DNA of 7,688 nt from an uncultured Collinsella sp. (GCA_902465425.1 CABQNA010000062.1:1-7688), one strand, 5' to 3'; positions 1 to 5,586 are shown, numbered from the stretch's first letter. Translations and numbers: made by a program. The notes: generated by a model not told the origin, from the sequence alone.

Positions 1-1
1 T

Positions 2-46
2 GGATGGAAACGGATGTTCTATCGGGACACACATTTTGTCCTATAA
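2..46 (+). CDS. Possible 3' end of a plus-strand gene (partial, unidentified)
   Basis: One plus-strand frame reads GWKRMFYRDTHFVL and then TAA at 44-46. Only three bases later a rho-independent terminator on the same strand begins (50-87), which is what the end of a gene would look like. Fourteen residues are too few to name a family. Another plus frame is open here too, so the reading frame is chosen mainly by its spacing to the terminator. If real, the gene converges on the gtrA gene on the other strand. Confidence 0.25.
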   Translation, partial: GWKRMFYRDTHFVL

Positions 47-49
47 GCC

Positions 50-87
50 ACGGGCGGTTCGGACAAACATCCGGGCTGCCCGTTTTT
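50..87 (+). terminator. Rho-independent terminator, plus strand
   Basis: A 14-bp stem (50-63 with 70-83, three G-U pairs, loop CAAACA) is followed directly by a T run at 84-87. It would end transcription entering from the left edge. It faces the minus-strand terminator at 127-160, so the two transcription units converge here. Confidence 0.7.
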
Positions 88-126
88 CATGCGTAGAGGA
101 CTGGGTCGCCGGGTCTCTCGGCAAAC

Positions 127-160
127 AAAAAACCGGTTGGAACGGGAATTCCAACCGGTT
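127..160 (-). terminator. Rho-independent terminator of the first gtrA gene
   Basis: Perfect 12-bp inverted repeat (131-142 with 149-160, loop 143-148). On the minus strand the stem ends in TT and runs into four more T residues (127-130), giving a classic stem plus U-tract. It starts 26 bases after the stop codon of the gene at 187-594, so it ends that transcript. Confidence 0.9.
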
Positions 161-186
161 ATACATTCAAGCAAATAGTGAATCGA

Positions 187-594
187 CTACGACCGTGCGC
201 CCTCGAGGAAGAAGCGGCGGCTGAAGTAGTTGTACCAGGTGACGAGGAACGTGGCGATGGCCTTCATGGCCTGGTAGCCGATGCTCAAAAACGTGACGCC
301 CACAAACATGTACAGGTCGTTGAGGCCCAGGCCGATCACCGACAGGATGGTGAAGATCGTGAACTCGCGCTTGCGGCTCATGCCTTCGCGGTGGTCGAAC
401 ACGTACTTCATGCTGAGCCAGTAGTTGACCACGACGGACGTGATAAACGAAACCGTGGTGCTCATCAAAAAGTCGAGGTGGAACAGCTCGACGAGCGCAA
501 TGAGCATGCCCCAGTCGATGCCAAAGGAGATAAGACCCACGACAGCAAACTTGAGGAACTGCTTGGTATGAGGTTGTGCCAGCGCCTTGCGCAC
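187..594 (-). CDS. GtrA family membrane protein (copy 1)
   Basis: 135-residue protein with four predicted membrane helices at about residues 15-36, 43-62, 78-99 and 103-124, and basic ends. The family core NYWLSMKYVF (57-66) is followed by a charged cytoplasmic loop and REFTIF, which is typical of GtrA/DPMS-like proteins (Pfam GtrA). Known members move or help flip polyprenyl-linked sugars for O-antigen glucosylation, teichoic acid or arabinogalactan modification; the substrate here cannot be read from sequence. The start is GTG at 592-594. No ATG lies upstream in frame before the stop at 637-639, and the ribosome-binding site is weak (GGATGTGA). It ends in a strong terminator. It is clearly paralogous to the gene at 814-1209, sharing the SMKYVFxHxEGMSRxREF block and a terminal FLEG. 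No glycosyltransferase partner is visible inside the window. Confidence 0.92.
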   Translation of the reverse strand: MRKALAQPHTKQFLKFAVVGLISFGIDWGMLIALVELFHLDFLMSTTVSFITSVVVNYWLSMKYVFDHREGMSRKREFTIFTILSVIGLGLNDLYMFVGVTFLSIGYQAMKAIATFLVTWYNYFSRRFFLEGARS

Positions 595-691
595 GTAATC
601 ACATCCAATGCGTTGATGAATCGAGCAGAGGATACTTTAGAGCTTTTACAAGGGAAACGTAAGGTCTTTGCCAAGAACTATATGAACTCGC

Positions 692-730
692 CAAATTTTC
701 AAGAGCTAATCCGCAAACGTTGAAAATTTG
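692..730. repeat. AT-rich 11-bp inverted repeat upstream of gtrA copy 1
   Basis: CAAATTTTCAA (692-702) and TTGAAAATTTG (720-730) are perfect inverted copies 17 bases apart. They lie about 100 bases upstream of the GTG start of the first gtrA gene, inside a 219-base gap between the two gtrA genes. The AT-rich arms in GC-rich surroundings suit a protein-binding dyad or a leader hairpin. I could not place a convincing sigma-70 promoter here, so the role is open. Confidence 0.35.
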
Positions 731-747
731 CCCGTAAACGAGCGGCA

Positions 748-787
748 CCCACGGACGATACTGCGCTGAGTGCACGTCGTCCGTGGG
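748..787 (-). terminator. Hairpin downstream of gtrA copy 2, possible terminator
   Basis: Perfect 11-bp GC-rich inverted repeat, CCCACGGACGA (748-758) with TCGTCCGTGGG (777-787), loop of 18. It begins 26 bases after the stop of the gene at 814-1209. The minus-strand sequence beyond it has only a diffuse T-rich stretch (TTTACGGGCAAATTTT), not a clean U-tract. It may be a weak terminator or a 3' stabilising stem that partly separates the two gtrA transcripts. Confidence 0.4.
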
Positions 788-813
788 CGTCGTAATGCTG
801 CAGGGGTTTCGAG

Positions 814-1209
814 CTATTTTGTCTCGTCGCCCTCCAGGAAGATTTTTCGGGTCACAAAGTTGTAGACCATGACAAGCGCGGTGGCGCAGATCTTGGCGAT
901 ATTGGCCTCGAGTCCCAGGCCGGCGTTGAGCGCCAGCACGATGCCGTCGTTGAGCATCAAACCGATCACGGACAGCACGACAAAGATGATGAACTCGCGG
1001 CGGCGGCTCATGCCTTCCTTGTGCGCAAACACGTATTTCATGCTTGCGAGGTAGTTAAAGATGAGCGAGACGATAAAGCCGCTGGTGTTGGCGATTAGGA
1101 TGCTGAGGCCCAGACCGTAGTGGAGCAGATTCATAATGCCAAAGTCGATAACCGTGGCAATGACACCGACGACGCCAAATTTCATGATCTGCGCAAGGAG
1201 CTTTTGCAT
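814..1209 (-). CDS. GtrA family membrane protein (copy 2)
   Basis: 131 residues from the chosen ATG (1207-1209), with four predicted helices at about 10-30, 34-56, 73-95 and 101-121. Core motifs are FNYLASMKYVF (51-61) and REFIIF (71-76). It is a GtrA-family protein and probable polyprenyl-linked sugar flippase component, substrate unknown. The frame stays open upstream to a TTG at 1270-1272, which would give 152 residues. I prefer the ATG for three reasons: AAGGCAGG lies 4 bases before it; the protein then aligns end to end with the 135-residue copy 1; and no ribosome-binding site at usable spacing precedes the TTG. The TTG version cannot be excluded. It lies 78 bases downstream of fbp on the same strand with no clear terminator between, so co-transcription with fbp is likely. 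Confidence 0.92.
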   Translation of the reverse strand: MQKLLAQIMKFGVVGVIATVIDFGIMNLLHYGLGLSILIANTSGFIVSLIFNYLASMKYVFAHKEGMSRRREFIIFVVLSVIGLMLNDGIVLALNAGLGLEANIAKICATALVMVYNFVTRKIFLEGDETK

Positions 1210-1226
1210 GGTACCTGCCTTAAGCT

Positions 1227-1281
1227 GGCGCCGAAGCGCCGCGGGGATGACAAACTCAGCAAGTTTAGCCAATCCCCGCGG
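1227..1281 (-). other. Stem-loop cluster between fbp and gtrA copy 2
   Basis: In the minus-strand transcript, six bases past the fbp stop, a perfect 10-bp stem forms (1272-1281 with 1239-1248). It contains an inner 5-bp stem (1252-1256 with 1262-1266, loop of 5). Next to it is GGCGC-TTCG-GCGCC (1227-1240), a stem closed by the very stable C(UUCG)G tetraloop. The two stems share bases 1239-1240. No U-tract follows, so this looks more like an RNA processing or stabilising element, or a weak attenuator, than a terminator. Part of it would be coding if the TTG start of the gtrA gene were used. Confidence 0.4.
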
Positions 1282-1287
1282 GTGGTG

Positions 1288-3204
1288 CTAGGCGCGCTCC
1301 TCGATAGCACCGTTTCTATATGCATCGAGCAGCTGACGCAGGTCTTGGATTTGGCTGCGGATCTTGGCACCAGTATCGGTGTCGCTCACCATGCGGCGAC
1401 GGTCCGCTTGGTCAAAACGGTTGGTCTCGCTTTCGATGTCCACGTTGCGCGTGAGTGCCTCGGCAACCGTCGTAAAGGCCCGGTGCGACTTGAGGCGGCA
1501 GCCGCGCGAGCTCGAGATGAGCGTATAGCCGGCGATGCCCGTCTTGGGATGGTAAGCGCGGCAGAAGCCGCCATCGATGACCAGCAGCTTGCCCTCGGCG
1601 CGGATGGGCTGCTCGCCCTTGGTGGTTTTAACGGGCGTGTGGCCGTTGATGATGTGTCCGGTCGGCGAACATGCCATGGGCGCGACGCCAAACTCGCGCA
1701 TGATGTCATCGCAGACCGAGGGCGACTTGGTAAGCGTAAAGTACGGGTCCATCGGCTCGACCCAGGTGCTCTTATCGGCGATATAGGCGCGCTCAAAGGT
1801 ACGCACCAGGCGTCCGCTGGCGGGTGAGTTAAAGCCAATCCACAGGTACCACATCCAGTCGAGGGCGTCGCGGTCGCCCACGCGCCAGGCGCGGCGGGCG
1901 ATGTGGTCGCAAAAATCGAGGTAATCGCGGCCAGCGTGCCAGGTGCCTAGGCAGTTCATGCTGCTAAAGGTGCCGTCTTCGTTGAGCGGAACGCAGCCGT
2001 GGAAGAGCAGGTTGCCGTTGGCGACCTTGTACATCGAGCCATGGGAATAGAGGAAATCGATATGGCGATGCAGGTGATCGGCGGTGACAAACTCGGACAC
2101 GAGCTTGTCGATGATGTGCTGCTCCTGGGGCGTGAGCGTATAGGGGTCCGCCGGGTCGACGGTGGGGAAGTCGTTGGTCGTGAGCGGCCACACGCTGCCG
2201 TCAGCGAGCGTGACCGTGCCGGTGTCGTGATCGATCTTGTCGAGCAGCAGGCGGTCGGTCATATCAAACTCGGGGTGGCGCTGGATAATCTGGCCCTCGA
2301 GCTTAAAGAGCAGCACGTTGATGGCCTTGATCAGCGGGGTGATGGACTCGCCGGCGGTGTAGGTGGCATCGGCAAAGGCAACAAGCTCACGCAGCGAGAT
2401 GCCGTAGTCGTTCTCGAGGATCTCGTAGTTGTCGTAGCGTAGGTTGTTGCGCAATACCGTGGCGATACAGGCGGGCTCACCGGCCGCAGCGCCCATCCAC
2501 AGCAGGTCGTGGTTGCCCCACTGGATGTCGAGCGAATGGTAGGTGAGCAGGCGGTCCATAATCTTGGCCGCGCCGCCGCCGCGGTCGAAGATATCGCCCA
2601 CCAGGTGCAGGTGGTCGACGGCCAGGCGCTTGATGAGTGAGGCGAGCGACTCGATAAAGTCGTCGGCGCTGGCGGTCTCCAGGATGGACTCCACGATGCG
2701 CTCGTGATAGCGCACGCGATAGTTGTTCTCGTCCGGGTGCGTGTGCAACAACTCGTCGATGATGTAGGCGTAATCGCGCGGGATGGCCTTACGCACCTTG
2801 GAGCGCGTGTAGCGGCTTGAAAGCGAGCGTGCGACCATGATGAGCTGGTCAAGCATTGTTTTGTACCAGGTGGGCGAGTCCTCGCGCTGGCTGCGGACCA
2901 GCTCGATCTTCTCGCGTGGGTAGTAGATGAGCGTGCACAGCTCGCCCTTTTCGTCAAAGGTGAGCGTGTCGCCAAAGATCTCGTCGACATGTTCGCGCAC
3001 GACGCCCGAGCAGTTGTTGAGGATGTGCATAAAGGCTTCGTACTCGCCGTGCACGTCGCTCATAAAATGCTCGGTGCCCTTGGGTAGGTTGAGGATGGCC
3101 GAGAGGTTGATAATTTCGGTAAACGCGGATTGTTCGGTGGGGAACTGTCTCGACAGCAGGCGCAGATACTTAAAGTCTTGCGGGTTGCGATCGAATGCGA
3201 CCAT
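1288..3204 (-). CDS. fbp: Fructose-1,6-bisphosphatase, class III
   Basis: 638-residue cytosolic enzyme that hydrolyses fructose 1,6-bisphosphate to fructose 6-phosphate, the committed gluconeogenic step. It is the large Firmicutes-type class III enzyme (Pfam FBPase_2), close to the 671-residue Bacillus subtilis Fbp. The calcineurin-like metallophosphatase signature appears in order: SDVHGEYEAF (49-58), GDIFDRGGG (203-211), GNHDLLWMG (230-238), FHGCVP (401-406) and INGHTPV (519-525), all supplying metal ligands. The N-terminal EIINLSAILNLPKGTEHF block is strongly family-like. The start is ATG at 3202-3204 with GGAAGG six bases upstream. A TTG 45 bases further up (3247-3249) is rejected because it lies inside the upstream dyad and lacks a ribosome-binding site. 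The gene is intact. In B. subtilis this class is stimulated by phosphoenolpyruvate; no regulation of this copy can be read from the protein. Confidence 0.97.
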   Translation of the reverse strand: MVAFDRNPQDFKYLRLLSRQFPTEQSAFTEIINLSAILNLPKGTEHFMSDVHGEYEAFMHILNNCSGVVREHVDEIFGDTLTFDEKGELCTLIYYPREKIELVRSQREDSPTWYKTMLDQLIMVARSLSSRYTRSKVRKAIPRDYAYIIDELLHTHPDENNYRVRYHERIVESILETASADDFIESLASLIKRLAVDHLHLVGDIFDRGGGAAKIMDRLLTYHSLDIQWGNHDLLWMGAAAGEPACIATVLRNNLRYDNYEILENDYGISLRELVAFADATYTAGESITPLIKAINVLLFKLEGQIIQRHPEFDMTDRLLLDKIDHDTGTVTLADGSVWPLTTNDFPTVDPADPYTLTPQEQHIIDKLVSEFVTADHLHRHIDFLYSHGSMYKVANGNLLFHGCVPLNEDGTFSSMNCLGTWHAGRDYLDFCDHIARRAWRVGDRDALDWMWYLWIGFNSPASGRLVRTFERAYIADKSTWVEPMDPYFTLTKSPSVCDDIMREFGVAPMACSPTGHIINGHTPVKTTKGEQPIRAEGKLLVIDGGFCRAYHPKTGIAGYTLISSSRGCRLKSHRAFTTVAEALTRNVDIESETNRFDQADRRRMVSDTDTGAKIRSQIQDLRQLLDAYRNGAIEERA

Positions 3205-3231
3205 GAAACACCTTCCGATGGAGCTGGTAAA

Positions 3232-3281
3232 ACTGATAAACAGCGTCAAACGTTTATCAGTATGCGCCGCTTTTGTTTCGA
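3232..3281 (-). promoter_or_regulatory. Candidate fbp promoter overlapped by a 10-bp dyad
   Basis: ACTGATAAAC (3232-3241) and GTTTATCAGT (3252-3261) form a perfect inverted repeat with a 10-base spacer, 28 bases upstream of the fbp start. On the minus strand TCGAAA (3276-3281) and GATAAA (3253-3258) are 17 bases apart and each match 4 of 6 positions of the sigma-70 -35 and -10 boxes. The -10 would lie inside one arm of the dyad, as expected for a repressor operator. A leader hairpin is the alternative. Confidence 0.35.
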
Positions 3282-3487
3282 TTTTGCGCCAGCGGATGAA
3301 TTGTCGGCTGAACGGTTTGGTAAATCGATTTAGTTGAGGTAGATATGGCGGTTGAGTGGAGACGACAGAAGGTGTTTTCTCAGATATTTATGCGTGGGGC
3401 CGGTGGAGACGATGGTGGTAAAGATGTTCGCTATTTTTGGTTCGATTTGGTAAATAGTGGACATATGTACCGTATGTAGGCTCACTG

Positions 3488-3496
3488 TGCGATAAT
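3488..3496 (+). promoter_or_regulatory. Extended -10 promoter of degV
   Basis: TG-C-GATAAT (3488-3496) fits an extended -10 box; no good -35 is seen, which is usual for this class. Transcription would begin near 3503. AAGGAG (3513-3518) then lies six bases before ATG 3525, so the downstream ATG is the real start. An in-frame ATG at 3507 would fall about 4 bases from the transcript end. Confidence 0.5.
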
Positions 3497-3524
3497 TTGC
3501 GCAGCAATGAGTAAGGAGCCTCAT

Positions 3525-4415
3525 ATGAGTGATTTTGTCCTGACCTGTGAATCCGCCGCCGACCGAACCCGTGAGTTCTTTGCGTCGCGCAATATCCCTG
3601 TCGTGTGTTTTCATTACGAGATCGACGATGTTGTCTATACGGACGATCTGTATCAGTCGATTACGCCGGACAAGTTTTTTGCCCAGATTGCCGCGGGCGC
3701 CATGCCCAAGACGTCTCAGGTGAGCGTGGGCGAGTACGAGGAGTTTTGGGAGCCGTTTGTTGCCGAGGGTAAAGACGTGCTGCACCTGACGTTGTCGTCG
3801 GGTATTTCGGGCACGTATGGATCGGCCTGCATCGCGGCGCAGATGCTCGCGGATCGCTATCCCCAGGGCGGCAAGGTGCACGTCATCGATTCGCTGGCGG
3901 CGTCTTCGGGCTTTGGCCTGTTGCTGGAATATGCCGCCGACGTGCGCGATAGCGGGGCTTCACTCGACGAGACGGCTGCCTGGATCGAGGAACACAAGCT
4001 CAACCTGCACCACTGGTTCTTCTCGACCGATCTGTCGAGTTACCTACGAGGCGGTCGCATTTCGGCTGCGAGTGCGATCATCGGCACGGCGCTTAAGATT
4101 TGCCCGCTTATGACGGTCGATTGCGATGGCAAGCTGTCGCCACGTGAGAAGATTCGCACTAAGAAGCGCGCGATTTCCGAGATGGCCAAGACCATGATGG
4201 CACACGTGCAGGACGGTGTGGATTATTCGGGTAAGTGCATCATGTCGCACTCGGCGTGCCGTGAGGATGCCGAGGCAGTTGCGGCGCTGATTGAGGAACA
4301 GGTTCCGCAGCTTAAAGGCAAGATTGAGATCAATGACATCGGTACTCTGATTGGCTCGCATACCGGACCTGGTACGGTGGCGCTCTTCTTTATGGGCGAC
4401 AAGCGCGTGGATTAA
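3525..4415 (+). CDS. DegV family protein (FakB-like fatty-acid-binding protein)
   Basis: 296 residues, the usual length of the DegV family (Pfam DegV). Members bind one fatty acid between two domains; the FakB proteins hand it to the kinase FakA for acyl-phosphate formation and use in phospholipids. Landmarks are PKTSQVS (61-67) and SSGISGTY (91-98), which supply the Thr and Ser that hold the carboxylate, LRGGRIS (174-180), and the C-terminal IGSHTGPGTVALFF (276-289). The N-terminal DSxAD motif of many members reads ESAAD (9-13) here. The start is set by AAGGAG at 3513-3518. No fakA gene is in the window, so a FakB role is inferred from family only, and DegV proteins often occur in several copies with different acyl preference. 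The gene appears monocistronic. Its 3' flank carries the IS element 79 bases downstream, and I see no clear native terminator before it. Confidence 0.95.
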   Translation: MSDFVLTCESAADRTREFFASRNIPVVCFHYEIDDVVYTDDLYQSITPDKFFAQIAAGAMPKTSQVSVGEYEEFWEPFVAEGKDVLHLTLSSGISGTYGSACIAAQMLADRYPQGGKVHVIDSLAASSGFGLLLEYAADVRDSGASLDETAAWIEEHKLNLHHWFFSTDLSSYLRGGRISAASAIIGTALKICPLMTVDCDGKLSPREKIRTKKRAISEMAKTMMAHVQDGVDYSGKCIMSHSACREDAEAVAALIEEQVPQLKGKIEINDIGTLIGSHTGPGTVALFFMGDKRVD

Positions 4416-4494
4416 CGTTCGTGGGCTGGCTGACAGTTTTAACCGCTGCGCCTGTCCCTCCTGACATTCGATAACAGCAAGGCCCGTCCCGTTG

Positions 4495-4518
4495 TGAACT
4501 GCCTCCCATTTCTTGGAC
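4495..4518. repeat. IS left terminal inverted repeat
   Basis: Starts TGAACTGCCTCCC and ends CTTGGAC. It matches the reverse complement of 5601-5624 at 20 of 24 positions, with mismatches at positions 4, 9, 15 and 16. The TG at the outer end fits the TG...CA ends of IS3-family elements. Confidence 0.85.
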
Positions 4519-4533
4519 ATGAGAAATGGGAGG
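4502..4533 (+). promoter_or_regulatory. IS-end hairpin that hides the orfA ribosome-binding site
   Basis: Perfect 12-bp inverted repeat CCTCCCATTTCT / AGAAATGGGAGG with an 8-base loop, followed by CTTTCTTT. The 3' arm contains GGGAGG, the Shine-Dalgarno sequence for orfA (ATG 4542). A transcript entering from degV would fold this hairpin and hide the site, and may also stop at the U-rich tail. A transcript starting inside the end would not. Protection from read-through of this kind is established for IS10 and IS50; its use here is inferred. Confidence 0.6.
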
Positions 4534-4541
4534 CTTTCTTT

Positions 4542-5033
4542 ATGCGCGTTGATTTGAGGGTGAAGCATGATGTCGAGGCCAGGAAGGCGGCCATAGGGCT
4601 CTTCGAGCTCGGACACGGGTATAAATCTGCCGCGATCGCCCTTTCGCTTCCCGCGGAAGCCGTGAGAAGATGGCAGGAGATATACCGCGCATTCGGGAGC
4701 GAGGTGCTGCTGCGCATGGACGGAAAGCAGGGCAGGTACACATACGAGCAGAAGGTCGCCGCCGCCTCCGCCGTCGTCGACGGCGGCATGACGAAGACCG
4801 AGGCGATGGCGGCGTTCGGCATAATGTCGATGTCGCCGCTCAAGAAGTGGTGCGCGCTATACCGCGAGGGCGGCGCGGAGGCCCTGCGCCCGAGGCCCAA
4901 GGGCCGGCCGAGCGGTTCCAGGGCGAGGCCGCGGACCCGCGAGGAGGAGCTCGAGGAGCGGTGCCGCAGGCTCGAGGCCGAGGTGGCCTACCTAAAAAAA
5001 TTACGCGCCCTGGTCGAGAGGGACGGGCTCTGA
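4542..5033 (+). CDS. IS3-family transposase subunit OrfA
   Basis: 163 residues, the length of IS150-type OrfA. Two helix-turn-helix segments lie at about 10-45 (ARKAAIGLFELGHGYKSAAI) and 65-105 (RYTYEQKVAAASAVVDGGMT); they bind the inverted repeats. A basic linker (RPRPKGRPSGSRARPR) leads to a C-terminal leucine-zipper coiled coil (about 130-158, EEELEERCRRLEAEVAYLKK) for multimerisation. The start is ATG 4542 with GGAGG eight bases upstream. A GTG at 4494 gives a longer frame but begins outside the terminal repeat and is rejected. The gene looks intact, so OrfA, which in IS3 relatives can act as a DNA-binding inhibitor of transposition, could still be made. Its end overlaps the frameshift signal for OrfAB. 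Confidence 0.88.
   Translation: MRVDLRVKHDVEARKAAIGLFELGHGYKSAAIALSLPAEAVRRWQEIYRAFGSEVLLRMDGKQGRYTYEQKVAAASAVVDGGMTKTEAMAAFGIMSMSPLKKWCALYREGGAEALRPRPKGRPSGSRARPRTREEELEERCRRLEAEVAYLKKLRALVERDGL
4691..4761 (+). repeat. Direct repeat, copy A (native, in orfA)
   Basis: 71-bp segment encoding residues from about FGSEVLL to YTYEQKVA of OrfA. It matches 5073-5143 with three substitutions (68 of 71 identical). This copy sits naturally in the second helix-turn-helix region and is the probable source of the copy in orfB. Confidence 0.9.
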
Positions 5034-5041
5034 CCAGGGCG
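4994..5041 (+). promoter_or_regulatory. Programmed -1 ribosomal frameshift signal
   Basis: The heptamer A-AAA-AAA (4994-5000) is in the correct X-XXY-YYZ register for the orfA frame (CTA AAA AAA TTA). After a five-base spacer a perfect 10-bp stem forms, CGCCCTGGTC (5006-5015) with GACCAGGGCG (5032-5041). It extends by a bulge and four more pairs (5017-5020 with 5028-5031). The orfA stop TGA (5031-5033) lies in the stem. Slippage leads straight into the orfB frame, which is how IS3-family elements make the OrfAB transposase. Confidence 0.85.
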
Positions 5042-5586
5042 AAGGCCGAAGCGGTCGCGGCCCTGCGCGCGTATTCGGGAGCGAGGTGCTGCTGCGCATG
5101 GACGGAAAGCGGGGCAGATACACATACGAGCAGAAGGCCGCCGGTGGCCGCCGAGATCTACTCGCGCACCGCCAACGGCTGCGGGCACCGGCAGATAGCG
5201 ATGTGCCTCGGGGCGGAAGAGGGGGCCGTGATAGCCGACAAGACCGTGCTCAAGATGATGCGAGAGATGGGGATTCGCTGCGGTATCAGACGCGAAACGG
5301 CCTACCACAAGTACAACTCGTACAGGGGCGTCGTCGGCGGGACGTTCGAGAACGTGATCGCGAGGGATTTCGACGCCGGGGCCCCGTGGCGGAAGCTGGG
5401 AACGGACGTCACCGAGTTCAAGGTGGCGGGCGGCAGGGCCTGCTGGGCTCCGACGATGGACTTCTGTTCGAGGATTTCAAACGCGACCTGGAGGAATACA
5501 TAGTCCACTGGAACACGAGCCGGAGGCAGGTGAGATTGAAGGGCCTGACCCCGGAGGAGTTCCGGAATCAGGCCCTCGCGGCCTAG
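5000..5586 (+). pseudogene. IS3-family transposase OrfB remnant (disrupted)
   Basis: Reads in the -1 frame from the slip site: RALTRAKAEAVAALR (about 5027-5071), then a foreign 71-bp insert (5073-5143), then true OrfB sequence from EIYSRTANGCGHRQIAM through KYNSYRGVVG and TDVTEF to about 5465. That frame stops at 5501-5503. The real C-terminus continues in the next frame from about 5466 (FEDFKRDLEEYIVHW, then LKGLTPEEFRNQALAA) to the stop at 5584-5586. The jump shows an internal deletion of roughly a hundred codons. TDVTEF keeps the first Asp of the DDE triad; the second Asp and the Glu are gone. No active transposase can be made. The insert also replaces the OrfB segment that normally precedes the core domain. 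Confidence 0.88.
5073..5143 (+). repeat. Direct repeat, copy B (misplaced, in orfB)
   Basis: Copy of 4691-4761 (68 of 71 identical, 382 bases away). It lies in a different frame from the flanking orfB sequence: orfB reads it as ARCCCAWTESGADTHTSRR, while the OrfA-like peptide (LLRMDGKRGRYTYEQK) appears one frame off. Both copies are preceded by CGCGC, possible microhomology at the junction. Confidence 0.9.

Larger units (their letters stand above)
3205..3524. other. Divergent fbp/degV intergenic region
   Basis: About 320 bases between two divergent genes. It holds a 10-bp dyad next to fbp (3232-3261), a candidate fbp promoter (3253-3281), a 12-bp perfect palindrome TAAATCGATTTA (3321-3332), a pair of 10-base direct repeats GTGGAGACGA (3356-3365 and 3403-3412), and an extended -10 promoter for degV (3488-3496). 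A 44-codon open frame with a GAGG upstream (3345-3479, plus) is noted under findings but is not claimed as a gene. Confidence 0.6.

Noticed and set aside
465..674. N-terminal extension of gtrA copy 1 through a frameshift from the frame starting at 674
   Set aside because: The extra sequence is not similar to the paralogue, and the 135-residue product is already full length for the family.
178..723. Long plus-strand open frame of 181 codons opposite the first gtrA gene
   Set aside because: It is antisense to a clear GtrA protein, has low-complexity charged composition, and runs through the intergenic dyad; a product of high GC on the opposite strand.
1120..2990. Several 150-235 codon frames overlapping fbp on both strands
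   Set aside because: All lie within the fbp coding region, which carries every expected catalytic motif; the compositions (Arg/Ser/Ala runs) are those of shadow frames.
3205..3249. Upstream TTG start for fbp, 15 codons longer
   Set aside because: ATG 3202-3204 has an excellent GGAAGG site six bases upstream; the extension crosses the dyad and has no such site.
4416..4494. Native degV terminator before the IS
   Set aside because: Only a weak 5-bp pairing (4432-4436 with 4452-4456, 15-base loop) and no U-tract; not convincing.
4494..4541. GTG start for orfA at 4494
   Set aside because: It begins outside the IS end and has no ribosome-binding site; ATG 4542 has GGAGG at good spacing.
4670..4999. 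Plus-strand frame starting at ATG 4670, read as one 277-codon gene into orfB
   Set aside because: The part before the slip site is out of frame with the OrfA domains and is Arg/Gly-rich noise; only the portion after about 5000 is OrfB, reached by frameshifting.
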